Shown: positions 10,042 through 18,796 of the stretch, one piece after another
How positions within the stretch are numbered: the first letter of the stretch is position 1
How the letters are laid out: each line of letters opens with the position of its first letter
Translations under genes and position numbers: made by a program
DNA from: Trichomonas vaginalis G3
Taxonomy: Eukaryota; Parabasalia; Trichomonadida; Trichomonadidae
Assembly (NCBI RefSeq): GCF_026262505.1
Contig: NC_067204.1
Location: 5,985,797 to 6,049,796, forward strand
Length of the DNA stretch: 64,000 nt
Reading direction: 5' to 3'
The notes under the pieces: generated by a model
Database searches by the model: none
Told to the model about the DNA's origin: nothing
What the model saw: the letters and a program-made list of their open reading frames with translations, nothing else

Positions 10042-10065
10042 TTAATTCGGATAAAAATAAACCAT

Positions 10066-10323
10066 TTACTCTTTCTTTGCTTCAGCTTCTTTAGCTTTTG
10101 CTTCAGCTTCTTCTCTAGCTTTCTTCGCCAGTAGTGGGTTCTTTTGTCTTCCAGCAGCTAATGCAGCAAGTTGTTTTTCACTAAGTTTTCTCTTTGGTCT
10201 CTCTGGCTTTTGTTCTTGTTTTTGTTCCTTCAGTTCGGATAAAATTTGCTCACGAATTTCTTTCTTCAATGCTTCAACATCTATGACCCCTTGGGTCTTG
10301 TCCGTAGGGCTTGTCTGAGTCAT
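10066..10323 (-). CDS. Small K/E/Q-rich protein, 85 aa
   Basis: Small charged element protein. After a short polar N-terminus (MTQTSPTDKT) it is almost all E, K, Q, A and R, with a basic centre (R-P-K-R-K-L-S-E-K-Q-L-A-A-L-A-A-G-R) and an alternating K-A-R-E-E-A-E-A-K-A tail that should form a single long helix. The start at 10323 is an ATG; the longer frame begins with TTG. It diverges from the gene at 10369 over only 45 bp, so the two share a promoter region. It could be a virion core or scaffolding protein, judged only by charge and by its place next to the capsid genes. Confidence 0.5.
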   Translation of the reverse strand: MTQTSPTDKTQGVIDVEALKKEIREQILSELKEQKQEQKPERPKRKLSEKQLAALAAGRQKNPLLAKKAREEAEAKAKEAEAKKE

Positions 10324-10368
10324 TTGACTGCAGATAAAAAACAAAATTAAAACTTTAACCGATGTAAA

Positions 10369-10803
10369 ATGAGCTTGTCAAAATCAGAGCGAGAGTCTAT
10401 TATATTAAATGACGCAAGAGGAATACAACATCCTTTCTATTACGTAAGTCAGAGTAAAGATGGTAAAATATACGTAAGAAAAAGAAAGGTTCCATTAGCG
10501 AATGCAGAAAGCGACAACATTAAGGTGTATGGCAAGGGTGAAGTCCACGAAGCCCATGTTAAGCCTTCTATTCAAACTGAAAAGTCAATAGAACCAGAAG
10601 AAAAGAAGCCAGATGTACTTTCAATAACGAACCAAGAGCTTATTGCAAAGTTCGTGAATTTCATTGAAAAACAAACCGAGTCAAAGAACCCTGACCCGCC
10701 AGTGAAAGAAGTTGAGACAAAAGAGAATGTACAGTTCATTGAAAATGTCAAGAAACAACTTCCACCACGAATGCCAAGAAGAAGAGTGAGAATAATGAAG
10801 TAA
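10369..10803 (+). CDS. Small basic protein before the MCP, 144 aa
   Basis: Unrecognised element protein. Residues 1-60 are mixed, with Y-Y-V-S-Q-S-K-D-G-K-I-Y-V-R-K-R-K-V-P-L giving a short beta hairpin look. The middle is acidic and proline-rich, and the C-terminus is arginine/proline-rich (P-P-R-M-P-R-R-R-V-R-I-M-K). It ends 27 bp before the MCP start on the same strand, with TATTTTTAT between them. A basic tail on a small protein next to the MCP suits a capsid-associated, DNA-contacting protein, but this is inference. Confidence 0.5.
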   Translation: MSLSKSERESIILNDARGIQHPFYYVSQSKDGKIYVRKRKVPLANAESDNIKVYGKGEVHEAHVKPSIQTEKSIEPEEKKPDVLSITNQELIAKFVNFIEKQTESKNPDPPVKEVETKENVQFIENVKKQLPPRMPRRRVRIMK

Positions 10804-10830
10804 ATAGATATTTTTATCTGAAGTAAATAC

Positions 10831-12405
10831 ATGCAGAACGAACAGCTAAACGAATTTACTCCAGCAGAGCATATTCATCAGATTCGCTCATATTTCGATA
10901 TCATAGACAATGCAGTTCAAATTGGTGACACTAATAGAAAATATTCTGACGCAAAGATTCCATCACAACCTGGAACTGCTAAAGATAACACATGGGTAAC
11001 ATTCAATCTCTCACCTCCTGGTGAAAATATGTTGGACCTTTACAATACATTCATTACGTATAAAATGGAAGGTCAATTTATTGTAGATAAAGAAATTGGT
11101 TCAGGTTCCAATAAAACAAACCCACCAGGATTTTGGATTGGTTTCGATGACGCTTTCTATGCAGTTGCTGGATATCAAATCCTTGCAAATGGTCGTATCG
11201 TATATTCTCAAGACAACGCAAGAGAAGAAGCATATATAACTTCAAACTCACAAACTACCGAACAAATAAAGAAAGTAGATGTTTTCTCAAAGACTCGACA
11301 TGAAGATGTATGGAGTCATTCGGGAACATGCAGAACAGGACAAATTGTTAGTGGTCCAATTACAGCAGGAAAATCATTTGATTTTAAGCTTCGTTTAAGA
11401 ATTCCTGTTAGAAGATTCCTTCCATTAGAAGCTATTCGATTTATTCCAGCTTTTGCAGGAAACATTCAGCTTAAAGTAAAGTTCAGTAGCGACGCCTTAC
11501 AATGCACATCTATATCTGTAAATGATATCATTGCTTTCAATCCAACTCTTAAAGTTGCATTTGCTTCAGATTCAAATCCACCGACAAATAAATTTGTTCC
11601 ATGGAATGAACCATTCACTATGATAACGAAGGCAGTAGAAGCTAGTGGAACAGTTACTATTACAACTGTAACCCAGCAACTATTTCGAACAAAGATGGAT
11701 TTTAATGAATGTTTCATTCATCCAAAGTCATTCTCTTTAGACCCTAACATTTATACAGAACTTGTAGAACATTATACAAACGAGGCTTTATGTTTTCCTG
11801 TTAAAGTTATGGATTGGATTCCTATGGACGGTTCATTCTCAAAGAATACAGATAGTTCAAGTGCAACATTTACAGCAGCTTATACGCCTATTAATGTTAA
11901 AAGTATTTGGGCACTATTTAGAAAGAAAGACAACTATTATGTTAATTTTGAGAACCCTAAGTTTAAATATCTTCAGCTTTCCATGGGAGCTTATGGAAAT
12001 ATGCCTGCAGAACCTGAAAAATCATATGGACCTGTATTTTATGAAATGGTTGCGAACGCTTGCAATACAAACAATGATATGATAGGATTTAATGAAGATG
12101 TTATGAGGTCATTGGTGGATGATGGTAGTGTGGAACATAAATGGGATAGCTATGACAACACACATTTCTTATGTGGTTTTCCAACAGAAGTGGACTTTTG
12201 CTTCCAGCAAGGTCAAACATCTACTGCTCCAATAACATACAAATTGTCTGTTAAAGGACCTATTGAACTAGCAACTGAAAACGTACCAAAGCCACTTATT
12301 GGATTTATGAGGGATTGTTGCTTTGCCATTCAGGTGCGTGCTAATGGAATCCCAATAATAAGATTAGATGACTATAACTTAGCTACGGACGACAGTGAGG
12401 AATAA
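10831..12405 (+). CDS. Major capsid protein, double jelly-roll type
   Basis: Element 1 major capsid protein, 524 residues, near the usual length for Maverick/Polinton MCPs. The sequence is beta-rich throughout, with little coiled coil and no membrane segment. Characteristic stretches are W-V-T-F-N-L-S-P-P-G (about 50), F-D-F-K-L-R-L-R-I-P-V-R-R-F-L-P-L-E-A-I-R-F-I-P (about 190-215), and I-Q-L-K-V-K-F (about 225), which matches the F-to-G strand region of trichomonad Maverick MCPs described in the literature. The gene looks whole and follows a TATTTTTAT box. A minor-capsid candidate lies on the other strand 0.8 kb away. Confident in the role, less so in close relatives. Confidence 0.8.
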   Translation: MQNEQLNEFTPAEHIHQIRSYFDIIDNAVQIGDTNRKYSDAKIPSQPGTAKDNTWVTFNLSPPGENMLDLYNTFITYKMEGQFIVDKEIGSGSNKTNPPGFWIGFDDAFYAVAGYQILANGRIVYSQDNAREEAYITSNSQTTEQIKKVDVFSKTRHEDVWSHSGTCRTGQIVSGPITAGKSFDFKLRLRIPVRRFLPLEAIRFIPAFAGNIQLKVKFSSDALQCTSISVNDIIAFNPTLKVAFASDSNPPTNKFVPWNEPFTMITKAVEASGTVTITTVTQQLFRTKMDFNECFIHPKSFSLDPNIYTELVEHYTNEALCFPVKVMDWIPMDGSFSKNTDSSSATFTAAYTPINVKSIWALFRKKDNYYVNFENPKFKYLQLSMGAYGNMPAEPEKSYGPVFYEMVANACNTNNDMIGFNEDVMRSLVDDGSVEHKWDSYDNTHFLCGFPTEVDFCFQQGQTSTAPITYKLSVKGPIELATENVPKPLIGFMRDCCFAIQVRANGIPIIRLDDYNLATDDSEE

Positions 12406-12436
12406 AGGGATGAACGTTTATTTTTAAAGCTTATAA

Positions 12437-12823
12437 ATGAGTTCTTCATCAAGCTCTCGTGAACCTTCACCATCTATGAAACAAACTTTACCAAACGATT
12501 ATGGAGCACCTATTGAATATTTCTTACGAGCTGCACAATGGCAAAGAGCAGTCTCACCAAGGTTAGGTGTTCCACCAGCTCCTGTCAAAAATAGCATTTG
12601 GTCAAGTCCTTATATAAAATATGGTCTCCCACTAGGTTTGCTAGCTACAGCAGGAGCAGTTATGATGTTGAAAAGAAATAAAGCAAATGTTGTAAATAAT
12701 ACTGAAGTAGCTGAAGTTAAACAAACTCCAACACCTTCACAAGCAAAACCTTCAATGACTCCTGATATGGAAGTACAAACTCCTGTTCAAAAGTCAACTC
12801 CTAAACAGACTCCAAACATTTAA
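12437..12823 (+). CDS. One-TM protein after the MCP, 128 aa
   Basis: Element protein starting with a serine-rich run (MSSSSSSREPS). A single hydrophobic segment lies at about residues 68-82 (Y-G-L-P-L-G-L-L-A-T-A-G-A-V-M-M-L) and is followed by a positive K-R-N-K stop. The tail is rich in T, P, Q and K (T-P-T-P-S-Q-A-K-P). It sits 31 bp behind the MCP on the same strand, with TTTATTTTTAAAGCTTATAA before the ATG. Small membrane proteins next to capsid genes occur in Polintons and virophages, but no homologue is recognised. Confidence 0.5.
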   Translation: MSSSSSSREPSPSMKQTLPNDYGAPIEYFLRAAQWQRAVSPRLGVPPAPVKNSIWSSPYIKYGLPLGLLATAGAVMMLKRNKANVVNNTEVAEVKQTPTPSQAKPSMTPDMEVQTPVQKSTPKQTPNI

Positions 12824-12923
12824 ACCAGAACCTACTCCTCAAATAAATCGTAAAACTCCTGCGTTTCCTTACTGAAAAAATAACGTTATTTTATTTAATA
12901 TTAAAATTTTTATTTGATTGAAA

Positions 12924-13160
12924 TGACAAATAAAGTCACTGAAGCAATGAAACACAAAAGTTTTTGGTAGAATACATTAAATCAGGAACTATTCCAGAAG
13001 GTTTTTACATTCATACTATGAAGGATGGTAAGAGTTCAGTTTAGAAAAGATAAGCAACATTAGATAGAGAAGGTATATTAAGGAAGATTAAACTTCATGA
13101 GGACAACATTGCTGAACTTAGGAAGAAGCTAGAAGAGTTGGAGAAAGGAAGAGAGTTTAA
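12924..13160 (+). pseudogene. Broken copy of the small coiled-coil ORF at 31183
   Basis: Near-identical in DNA to 31183-31419, which is open and codes for a 78-residue helical protein. The copy here is broken, with about two breaks. It belongs to the duplicated segment and keeps the same upstream AT-rich promoter type (AAATAACGTTATTTT, then TTTTTATTT before the ATG). Confidence 0.6.
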
Positions 13161-13177
13161 AAGCAATGAATTCAACA

Positions 13178-13225
13178 GGGTGAAAAAACAGGTGAAAAAA
13201 GAGGTGAGATCTCACCACTTCACCT
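13178..13225. repeat. GGTGA palindrome module (copy 4)
   Basis: AGGTGAGATCTCACC core flanked by two upstream GGTGAAAAAA half-sites and a downstream TTCACCT. It lies between two genes of the duplicated segment and is repeated at 31436-31483. Confidence 0.88.
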
Positions 13226-13325
13226 AAAATATATTTTTGTGCTATGTTTTCATACGTGTGAGGGTGGTGATATCATTAATTTTAAGTTTATTTTTTATTT
13301 TATTTTTTATTTTAATTTTATATAA

Positions 13326-13646
13326 ATGACGAAAACTATTGAGATAACAAACTACAACGGTCATGAGTTCAAGAATTTGTTCTTCGTTCCTCGTGAAAAT
13401 ACATTCTATCAGATACGAGGGAGAAAGGGTAAAGTTAGTTTGAGCGTTTATGACTACAAGCATAATGGAAAGTTTATACAAGCATATGATACAAACGGTA
13501 AGCGTGTTTCATTAGCTTTGTCAAAACTTACTAACATTTATTTTGACAGTGATTTTGACCTATATGAAGAAGAAAGTGAGTCAGAAGAATATGAACTGTT
13601 GTGTGAAGCACAGCAATGGGAGGAGTTGCAATACTTTTGTAAGTGA
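13326..13646 (+). CDS. Free-standing HNH C-terminal domain protein (copy 1)
   Basis: 106 residues. Residues ~4-75 match the last ~75 residues of both HNH endonucleases in the window (8569-9135 and 27098-27802): an I/V-E-I-x-x-Y opening, an aromatic pair then V-P-R-E-N-T-F-Y, a G within two residues of a basic pair, and D-T-N-G-K-R-V-S-L-A-L-S-K-L near the end. There is no HNH core and no NUMOD part. An acidic tail follows (Y-E-E-E-S-E-S-E-E-Y-E). The gene looks whole and has a paralogue at 31584-31910 that differs mainly in the linker and acidic tail. It may bind DNA or partner the nucleases; the function is unknown. Confidence 0.6.
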   Translation: MTKTIEITNYNGHEFKNLFFVPRENTFYQIRGRKGKVSLSVYDYKHNGKFIQAYDTNGKRVSLALSKLTNIYFDSDFDLYEEESESEEYELLCEAQQWEELQYFCK

Positions 13647-13745
13647 GAACGTTTATTTTTTTTACAGTAGTGAGGTGAAGTGGTTGGCGGCTTTGTAAAT
13701 ATTTAAGGTTAAGTTAGTGTTGTCGTTTGTGTTGTAAAATATACG

Positions 13746-14796
13746 TTAACGGTTTTGTAAAGTGTCAAATTCACATATCAAGGGTAAGGAGGCGCAGTGC
13801 CTCCGTACCCTTGATATGTATACTAACTGTGCTACTTCTCTTAACTCTTTGTCGAAACCTTCAGACTTCAGTTTCTTTCCAGATGAGAAGTCGTTCACTA
13901 GTTTCACCTTACTATGAAGAGCTTCGAAGGCGTTCTTAAAGTCAGCATTCATTAAAGCTTCATTTGAACTGTCTTCATCCGCTTGTATTTTTGTCCTTAT
14001 TGACCCTATAAGCTGGGCTGCTTTAGCGTTGGCTTGGGCATCTAACCAGTCATTATTAGCTTTTATAATATCTGCGCTTTTCATTGCCTTTTGCATGGCT
14101 GCGTCGTTATTTTTACTTTCTTGTGCTAAGTTTTCATACTGTACGGTTTGGTTTTGCAACTGTAAAAGTTTTTCTGCCTTTACATTTGCTTCAACTTCTT
14201 TTTTATACTCATCGCTATCCATATATGTCTTCATGGCTTTTTGTTTTATCTCTTCATCTTTCAGTACTTTACATTGAGTAGTATGGTTTTTCAAATTTAT
14301 AACATCTTGTTCATTTTGCTACTTCTGCTGCTTTTTCTGACACTTTTTTCGCATATTCCTCTGTACTTAGTTCTTTCAGTTGTTCTTCTTTCTTCTTTTT
14401 CTCTACGTTTAACTCATTGAGTTTCTTTGTGTGTCTGTCATATTCTAGTTTCTTTTCGTTTTCACTTATTTGTTTCTGTATGTCTATGTTTGACTTTTTG
14501 ACATCTGTTATTTGATTTTTGAGTGAACTCAAATTCATTTGACTTTGAGGGTTATAAGCTGTTCCGTCTGCAGCTCCACCATAGCCTGCCATTTTCGCTA
14601 AAAGTGCCGCTCTTAAACCCCCACTCTGTGCACCAATAACTCGGTTTAAAAGCATAGGGTTGCTTGACATTTGTTGCAACATAGTGGGGTCATTCATCAT
14701 TTGTTGTTGCAACTGTTGTTGTGGTGTCAGTTTTACTATTGGATGTTTCAATGCTCCCTTCCTCTTACGTATATTCTTACGTAGCTTACGTGGCAT
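13746..14796 (-). pseudogene. Coiled-coil element protein region
   Basis: Minus-strand coding at the right end of element 1. The start has a very basic N-terminus (MPRKLRKNIRKRKG), then a glutamine/methionine-rich stretch, a glycine/alanine patch (about residue 60-75), and a long K/E/Q/N helix region typical of coiled coils. A second helical portion rich in A, K, N and D follows towards 13850. I cannot tell whether this was one gene or two; the region appears to have about one break. The hairpin at 13773-13818 overlaps the far 3' end. A basic N-terminus plus long coiled coil suggests a structural or DNA-compacting role, which is a guess. Confidence 0.45.
13773..13818. repeat. Strong hairpin with compensated partner at 32012
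   Basis: Arms CATATCAAGGGTAAGGAGGC and GCCTCCGTACCCTTGATATG pair over 19 of 20 positions with a loop of about six bases. The partner hairpin at 32012-32054 keeps the stem while two neighbouring stem positions are exchanged on both arms. TATACTAACTGT follows both hairpins. Confidence 0.85.
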
Positions 14797-14951
14797 TTTA
14801 AGTGAAGTTAAAAAGCGGTTTTTGACAGATGTTTATATGACACTTTTTGTTCAGCACAAAAAACTACTCGGTCAAAGTGTTGTCAGTTTTGTAAAAGAAC
14901 CGTCTTATCTCATTCTATAAGGGGGAAAAGGCTTCTCAAAGTATACTTCTA

Positions 14952-14976
14952 TCATAAGACGAAATGGTGGAAGTGA
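14952..14976 (+). repeat. 25-bp inverted motif at the element edge (left copy)
   Basis: Perfect 25-base match, in inverted orientation, to 16793-16817. Key bases are TAAGACGAAATGGTGGAAG. Similarity fades over the next ~15 bases outwards. It probably marks the inner part of the terminal repeats of two Mavericks that face each other. Confidence 0.75.
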
Positions 14977-15299
14977 ACTCAAAATAAGAGTAATTAGGTT
15001 ATTTTGCCGACCAAATATATTTACAAGGCAAAATATCATATTACATGTCAACCTATTATCAGTATGTTTTGATAAAAAAATTTTATCAAATATCATATTA
15101 AAATTAACATCTATATCTATATCAATATCTACACTATAAATTTTTTTATTCAATATCATAGATTTCAAAAATTTATTTCAATTTTAAATTAATTTATGGT
15201 TTTCATCAAAATTGTTTTTTATTAAAAAGCATGTTTCACAATTTTTACGGTTTCTTTCAAAAGTTATAAAAAGAGAGTCAATAAGAAATTTCAACGCTT

Positions 15300-15431
15300 C
15301 AAGAAGGAATCAAAGAAATTGACGAAGTTCCAGAATTTTATTCAACAATTCTTAATCAATTAACAAAAACTATACCGAAACTTATCTTACCATCCAAATC
15401 AAATCACATTACATACGGAATAAACATTTAA
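15300..15431 (+). pseudogene. 3' tail of an unknown host-type gene (copy 1)
   Basis: Open stretch ending E-G-I-K-E-I-D-E-V-P-E-F-Y, then I-P-K-L-I-L-P-S-K-S-N-H-I-T-Y-G-I-N-I and a stop. Its mirror copy lies at 16301-16450. The fact that the same reading is kept to a natural stop in both copies suggests the tail of a real gene caught in the foldback. I do not recognise the family. Confidence 0.4.
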
Positions 15432-15564
15432 TCTTTTACCATTAAAATTATATTTATACGTTATTTAATTTTTTTACGTCTAAGTTGAATAGGATAATAG
15501 CCGAAGATATAAAGTAACTATAGTTTACAAGCTAAGGAACAAATCAGCATTGAAACTAAAAAAT
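15306..15564 (+). repeat. Foldback arm, left (259 bp)
   Basis: Reverse-complements 16168-16426 without a difference I could find. The arms are separated by 603 bp. The lack of divergence points to a recent inversion-duplication or active gene conversion. Confidence 0.85.
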
Positions 15565-15698
15565 AACGTATTTGAATAATTTCGTAAAAAATTAGAATTA
15601 CTCGATATTAAGCATATTGCTTTTCTATCATATATGCTTATATTCTACAATAGTGTTACCAAACATCGGGCAACATCATACGTATAATACAACTTTTT
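15558..15698 (+). repeat. 141-bp direct repeat, copy 1
   Basis: Repeated at 15811-15951 inside the foldback loop, from AAAAAATAACGTATTTG to ATACAACTTTTT, without visible change. It shares its first seven bases with the left foldback arm. Confidence 0.85.
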
Positions 15699-15810
15699 AA
15701 TACTTGAACGTCAATTTGACAGACTCAAGTTTCGAATTAGAGACCAACTTTCATCAGCATAGTATATGTGCGCAAACTACTGCATAATGGTATGCTTATC
15801 TTTTCATTTT

Positions 15811-15951
15811 AAAAAATAACGTATTTGAATAATTTCGTAAAAAATTAGAATTACTCGATATTAAGCATATTGCTTTTCTATCATATATGCTTATATTCTA
15901 CAATAGTGTTACCAAACATCGGGCAACATCATACGTATAATACAACTTTTT
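15811..15951 (+). repeat. 141-bp direct repeat, copy 2
   Basis: Second copy of 15558-15698. Confidence 0.85.
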
Positions 15952-16167
15952 CGTACTTCTTTATCGAATTTAAATAGAACTAAGTTTTTATTTTAAATAA
16001 AAGAAAATAATTCTAATTTATAATCTCATTATTAATTTATTCTCATTTAATATTTCATCGATTTTTTATTATCGATATTCAATACAAATGAATTCATATT
16101 ATAATAGTATCTAGTATAACTAGGTATTCTATCACAGTATTTCTTCAATTTATTATAATATTTCAGC

Positions 16168-16426
16168 ATTTTTTAGTTTCAATGCTGATTTGTTCCTTAG
16201 CTTGTAAACTATAGTTACTTTATATCTTCGGCTATTATCCTATTCAACTTAGACGTAAAAAAATTAAATAACGTATAAATATAATTTTAATGGTAAAAGA
16301 TTAAATGTTTATTCCGTATGTAATGTGATTTGATTTGGATGGTAAGATAAGTTTCGGTATAGTTTTTGTTAATTGATTAAGAATTGTTGAATAAAATTCT
16401 GGAACTTCGTCAATTTCTTTGATTCC
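16168..16426 (-). repeat. Foldback arm, right (259 bp)
   Basis: Inverted copy of 15306-15564. The sequence outside the arm continues the reading of the gene tail for about eight more codons (N-D-M-E-L-Y-C-E-E), so the right copy looks closer to the parent gene. Confidence 0.85.
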
Positions 16427-16450
16427 CTCTTCCTCGCAATACAACTCCAT
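16301..16450 (-). pseudogene. 3' tail of an unknown host-type gene (copy 2, mirror)
   Basis: Mirror of 15300-15431, running slightly further upstream (I-Q-V-N-D-M-E-L-Y-C-E-E-E before the shared part) until a stop in the same frame. This is the longer of the two tails. Confidence 0.4.
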
Positions 16451-16792
16451 ATCATTAACTTGTATTTAAAGGCTTCCATATACAAAACTATATATAATGT
16501 TTGAAAGTTAAATCCAATCTTTTTCTATTTCTAAAAAAAATTGAGACCTAAACACGAGATAGCTTTCAGAAAATTTTCAGGGACATTTTTAATCATTTTT
16601 TTTATTTATTGTAATATCTTTGTTATTAAATTTGAATTGTTTAATATTTGAATGTAAAGAATTGAATAGTAATAATTTTAGTTTTAATACATAGCTAATT
16701 GCTAAGCAAAATAATTAATTTATTGTAATTTTGACATGTAAACTAAAGGGGAATTTAGCCGGCCAAATATATGTCACTTTTTTGACTTCACC

Positions 16793-16817
16793 TCACTTCC
16801 ACCATTTCGTCTTATGA
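16793..16817 (-). repeat. 25-bp inverted motif at the element edge (right copy)
   Basis: Exact inverted copy of 14952-14976, directly followed by the first satellite units. Confidence 0.75.
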
Positions 16818-18165
16818 CAATATGCTTTGTCAAGATTTCATCGTATATGCTTTGTCATGACTTCATCGTAAACACTTTGTCATGACTTCTTCGTAAACAC
16901 TTTGTCAAGACTTCTTCGTATATGTTTTGTCATGATTTCATCGTAAATGCTTTGTCATGATTTTGTCATGACTTCATCGTAAATGTTTTGTCATGACTTC
17001 GTCAAAACTTCATCGTAAATGATTTGTCATTACTTCGTCAAGATTTCATCCTAAATGTTTTGTCATGACTTCTTCGTAAATGATTTGTCATGACTTCATC
17101 GTAAACACTTTGTCATGACTTCATCGTAAATGATTTGTCATGATTTCATCGTAAATGCTTTGTCATGATTTCATCGTATATGTTTTGTCAAAACTTCATC
17201 GTAAATGTTTTATCATGATTTCATCGTATATGCTTTGTCATGACTTCTTCGTAAATGATTTGTCATGACTTCATCATATATGTTTTGTCAAAACTTCATC
17301 GTAAATGCTTCGTCAAGATTTCTTCGTATATGTTTTGTCATGATTTCATCGTATATGCTTTGTCATGACTTCTTCGTAAATGATTTGTCAAGGTTTCTTC
17401 GTAATGAGTGTAAATGACCCAAAAATAATGTTTAGGTGAAGAGGTGAGATCTCACCTGTTTTCTCACCTAATTTTTCACCCTCATGAATTTGTCAAGGTT
17501 TCATCGTATATGCTTTGTCATGACTTCTTCGTAAATGTTTTATCATGACTTCGTCGTAAATGTTTTATCATGACTTCATCATATATGTTTTGTCAAAACT
17601 TCATCGTAAATGCTTCGTCAAGATTTCTTCGTATATGTTTTGTCATGATTTCATCGTATATGCTTTGTCATGACTTCTTCGTAAATGATTTGTCAAGGTT
17701 TCTTCGTAATGAGTGTAAATGACCCAAAAATAATGTTTAGGTGAAGAGGTGAGATCTCACCTGTTTTCTCACCTAATTTTTCACCCTCATGAATTTGTCA
17801 AGGTTTCATCGTATATGCTTTGTCATGACTTCTTCGTAAATGATTTGTCAAGGTTTCTTGGTATATGTTTTGTCATGACTTCATCATATATGTTTTGTCA
17901 AAACTTCATCGTAAATGCTTCGTCAAGATTTCTTCGTATATGTTTTGTCATGATTTCATCGTATATGCTTTGTCATGACTTCGTCGTAAATGATTTGTCA
18001 AGGTTTCTTCGTAAATGCTTTGTTATGATTTCATCGTAAATGTTTTGTCAAGACTTTGTCAAGACTTCTTCGTATATGTTTTGTCATGATTTCATCGAAA
18101 CTAAACATAAACACTTTGTCATGATTTCATCGCATATGTTTTGCCATGATTTCATCGTAATGAGT
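16818..18165 (-). repeat. 25-bp satellite array, block A
   Basis: About 50 degenerate units of consensus TCATGACTTCATCGTAAATG + CTTTG (25 bp), where position groups vary among a few states (GACTT/GATTT, CATCG/CTTCG, AAATG/TATAT, TGCTT/TGTTT). Two GGTGA palindromes are embedded (about 17444 and 17744), each followed or preceded by the GAGTGTAAATGACCC linker. Orientation is opposite to block B. Confidence 0.9.
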
Positions 18166-18678
18166 GTAAATGACCCAAAAATAATTTTAGAAGAATTTCC
18201 TCATATGATTGCTTCCCTCTGCAAACCGAGAGTACTGGAAGGATAAAAATAAGCCAGAAAGAATAAGATAATTCTTCTAAACTTTTTCATTAGATGTAAA
18301 TCAGACAAAAATAATTTTTAGGGAAGAGTATTATAAGGCATTTTGTGAAGAATATAACAAGCATAACGAGGTGAAGCCCACATTGCTACAGCGTTTACTA
18401 AAAGTCTATGAATATAATAACCTTTCAAACCAGGAGCCAAATTCTTGCGATTTTCGTACGGAATCTCTTCTCTCGGTTTTCAGAGGGAAGCAATCATATG
18501 AGGAAATTCTTCTAAAATTATTTTTGGGTCATTTACACTCATTACGATGAAATCATGGCAAAACATATGCGATGAAATCATGACAAAGTGTTTATGTTTA
18601 GTTTCGATGAAATCATGACAAAACATATACGAAGAAGTCTTGACAAAGTCTTGACAAAACATTTACGATGAAATCATG
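18024..18678. repeat. Palindrome at the satellite turning point
   Basis: Arms 18024-18221 and 18481-18678 (198 bp each) are exact inverted copies. The 259-bp spacer is built of gene scraps: 18228-18330 resembles the integrase tail at 636-734, and about 18362-18480 is an antisense piece of the second KilA-N gene (about 2870-3015). The arms carry satellite units and, at their inner ends, a further short piece of the KilA-N gene. Confidence 0.85.
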
Positions 18679-18796
18679 ACAAAACATATACGAAGAAGTC
18701 TTGACAAAGTCTTGACAAAGCATTTACGATGAAATTATGACAAAGTCTTGACAAAACATATACGATGAAGTCATGACAAATTCATGAAAATTCAAG

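Larger units (their letters stand above)
12915..13831 (+). repeat. Segmental duplication, copy 1 (partner 31174-32069)
   Basis: About 0.9 kb here matches 31174-32069 in order: the small coiled-coil ORF, the GGTGA palindrome, the free HNH C-terminal domain gene and a hairpin. Identity is high in the first 650 bp and lower after the domain gene. It ties element 1 to element 2. Confidence 0.85.
1..15015. mobile_element. Maverick (Polinton) element 1, pPolB-bearing, left end outside window
   Basis: Virus-like DNA element of the Maverick/Polinton family. Parts seen in order: integrase C-terminal part, unknown gene, two KilA-N genes, iteron block, unknown gene (minus), repeat-bearing protein, protein-primed family B polymerase, HNH endonuclease (minus), minor-capsid candidate (minus), two small charged proteins, double-jelly-roll major capsid protein, one-TM protein, free HNH C-terminal domain, coiled-coil genes (minus). 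The right limit is placed just after a 25-bp motif (14952-14976) whose inverted copy lies at 16793-16817. The element is broken in a handful of places, but several genes look whole, which suggests a young copy. Family assignment rests on the integrase, polymerase and capsid combination; the exact right boundary is inferred. Confidence 0.85.
14977..16792. other. Non-coding interval between two elements, with foldback
   Basis: AT-rich DNA of about 1.8 kb without a full gene. It holds a 259-bp perfect inverted repeat (15306-15564 and 16168-16426), a 141-bp direct repeat (15558-15698 and 15811-15951), and mirror-image tails of an unknown gene. The outer 250-350 bp on each side show nothing further. 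GCCGACCAAATATAT (left, about 15011) and GCCGGCCAAATATAT (right, about 16757) lie near the two edges in the same orientation and could be remnants of one target site. Confidence 0.6.

Noticed and set aside
13819-13832. Trichomonad intron 3' site (TACTAAC motif after the hairpin)
   Set aside because: Known T. vaginalis introns end in ACTAACACACAG; here ACTAAC is followed by TG, and no matching 5' splice motif lies at a suitable distance.
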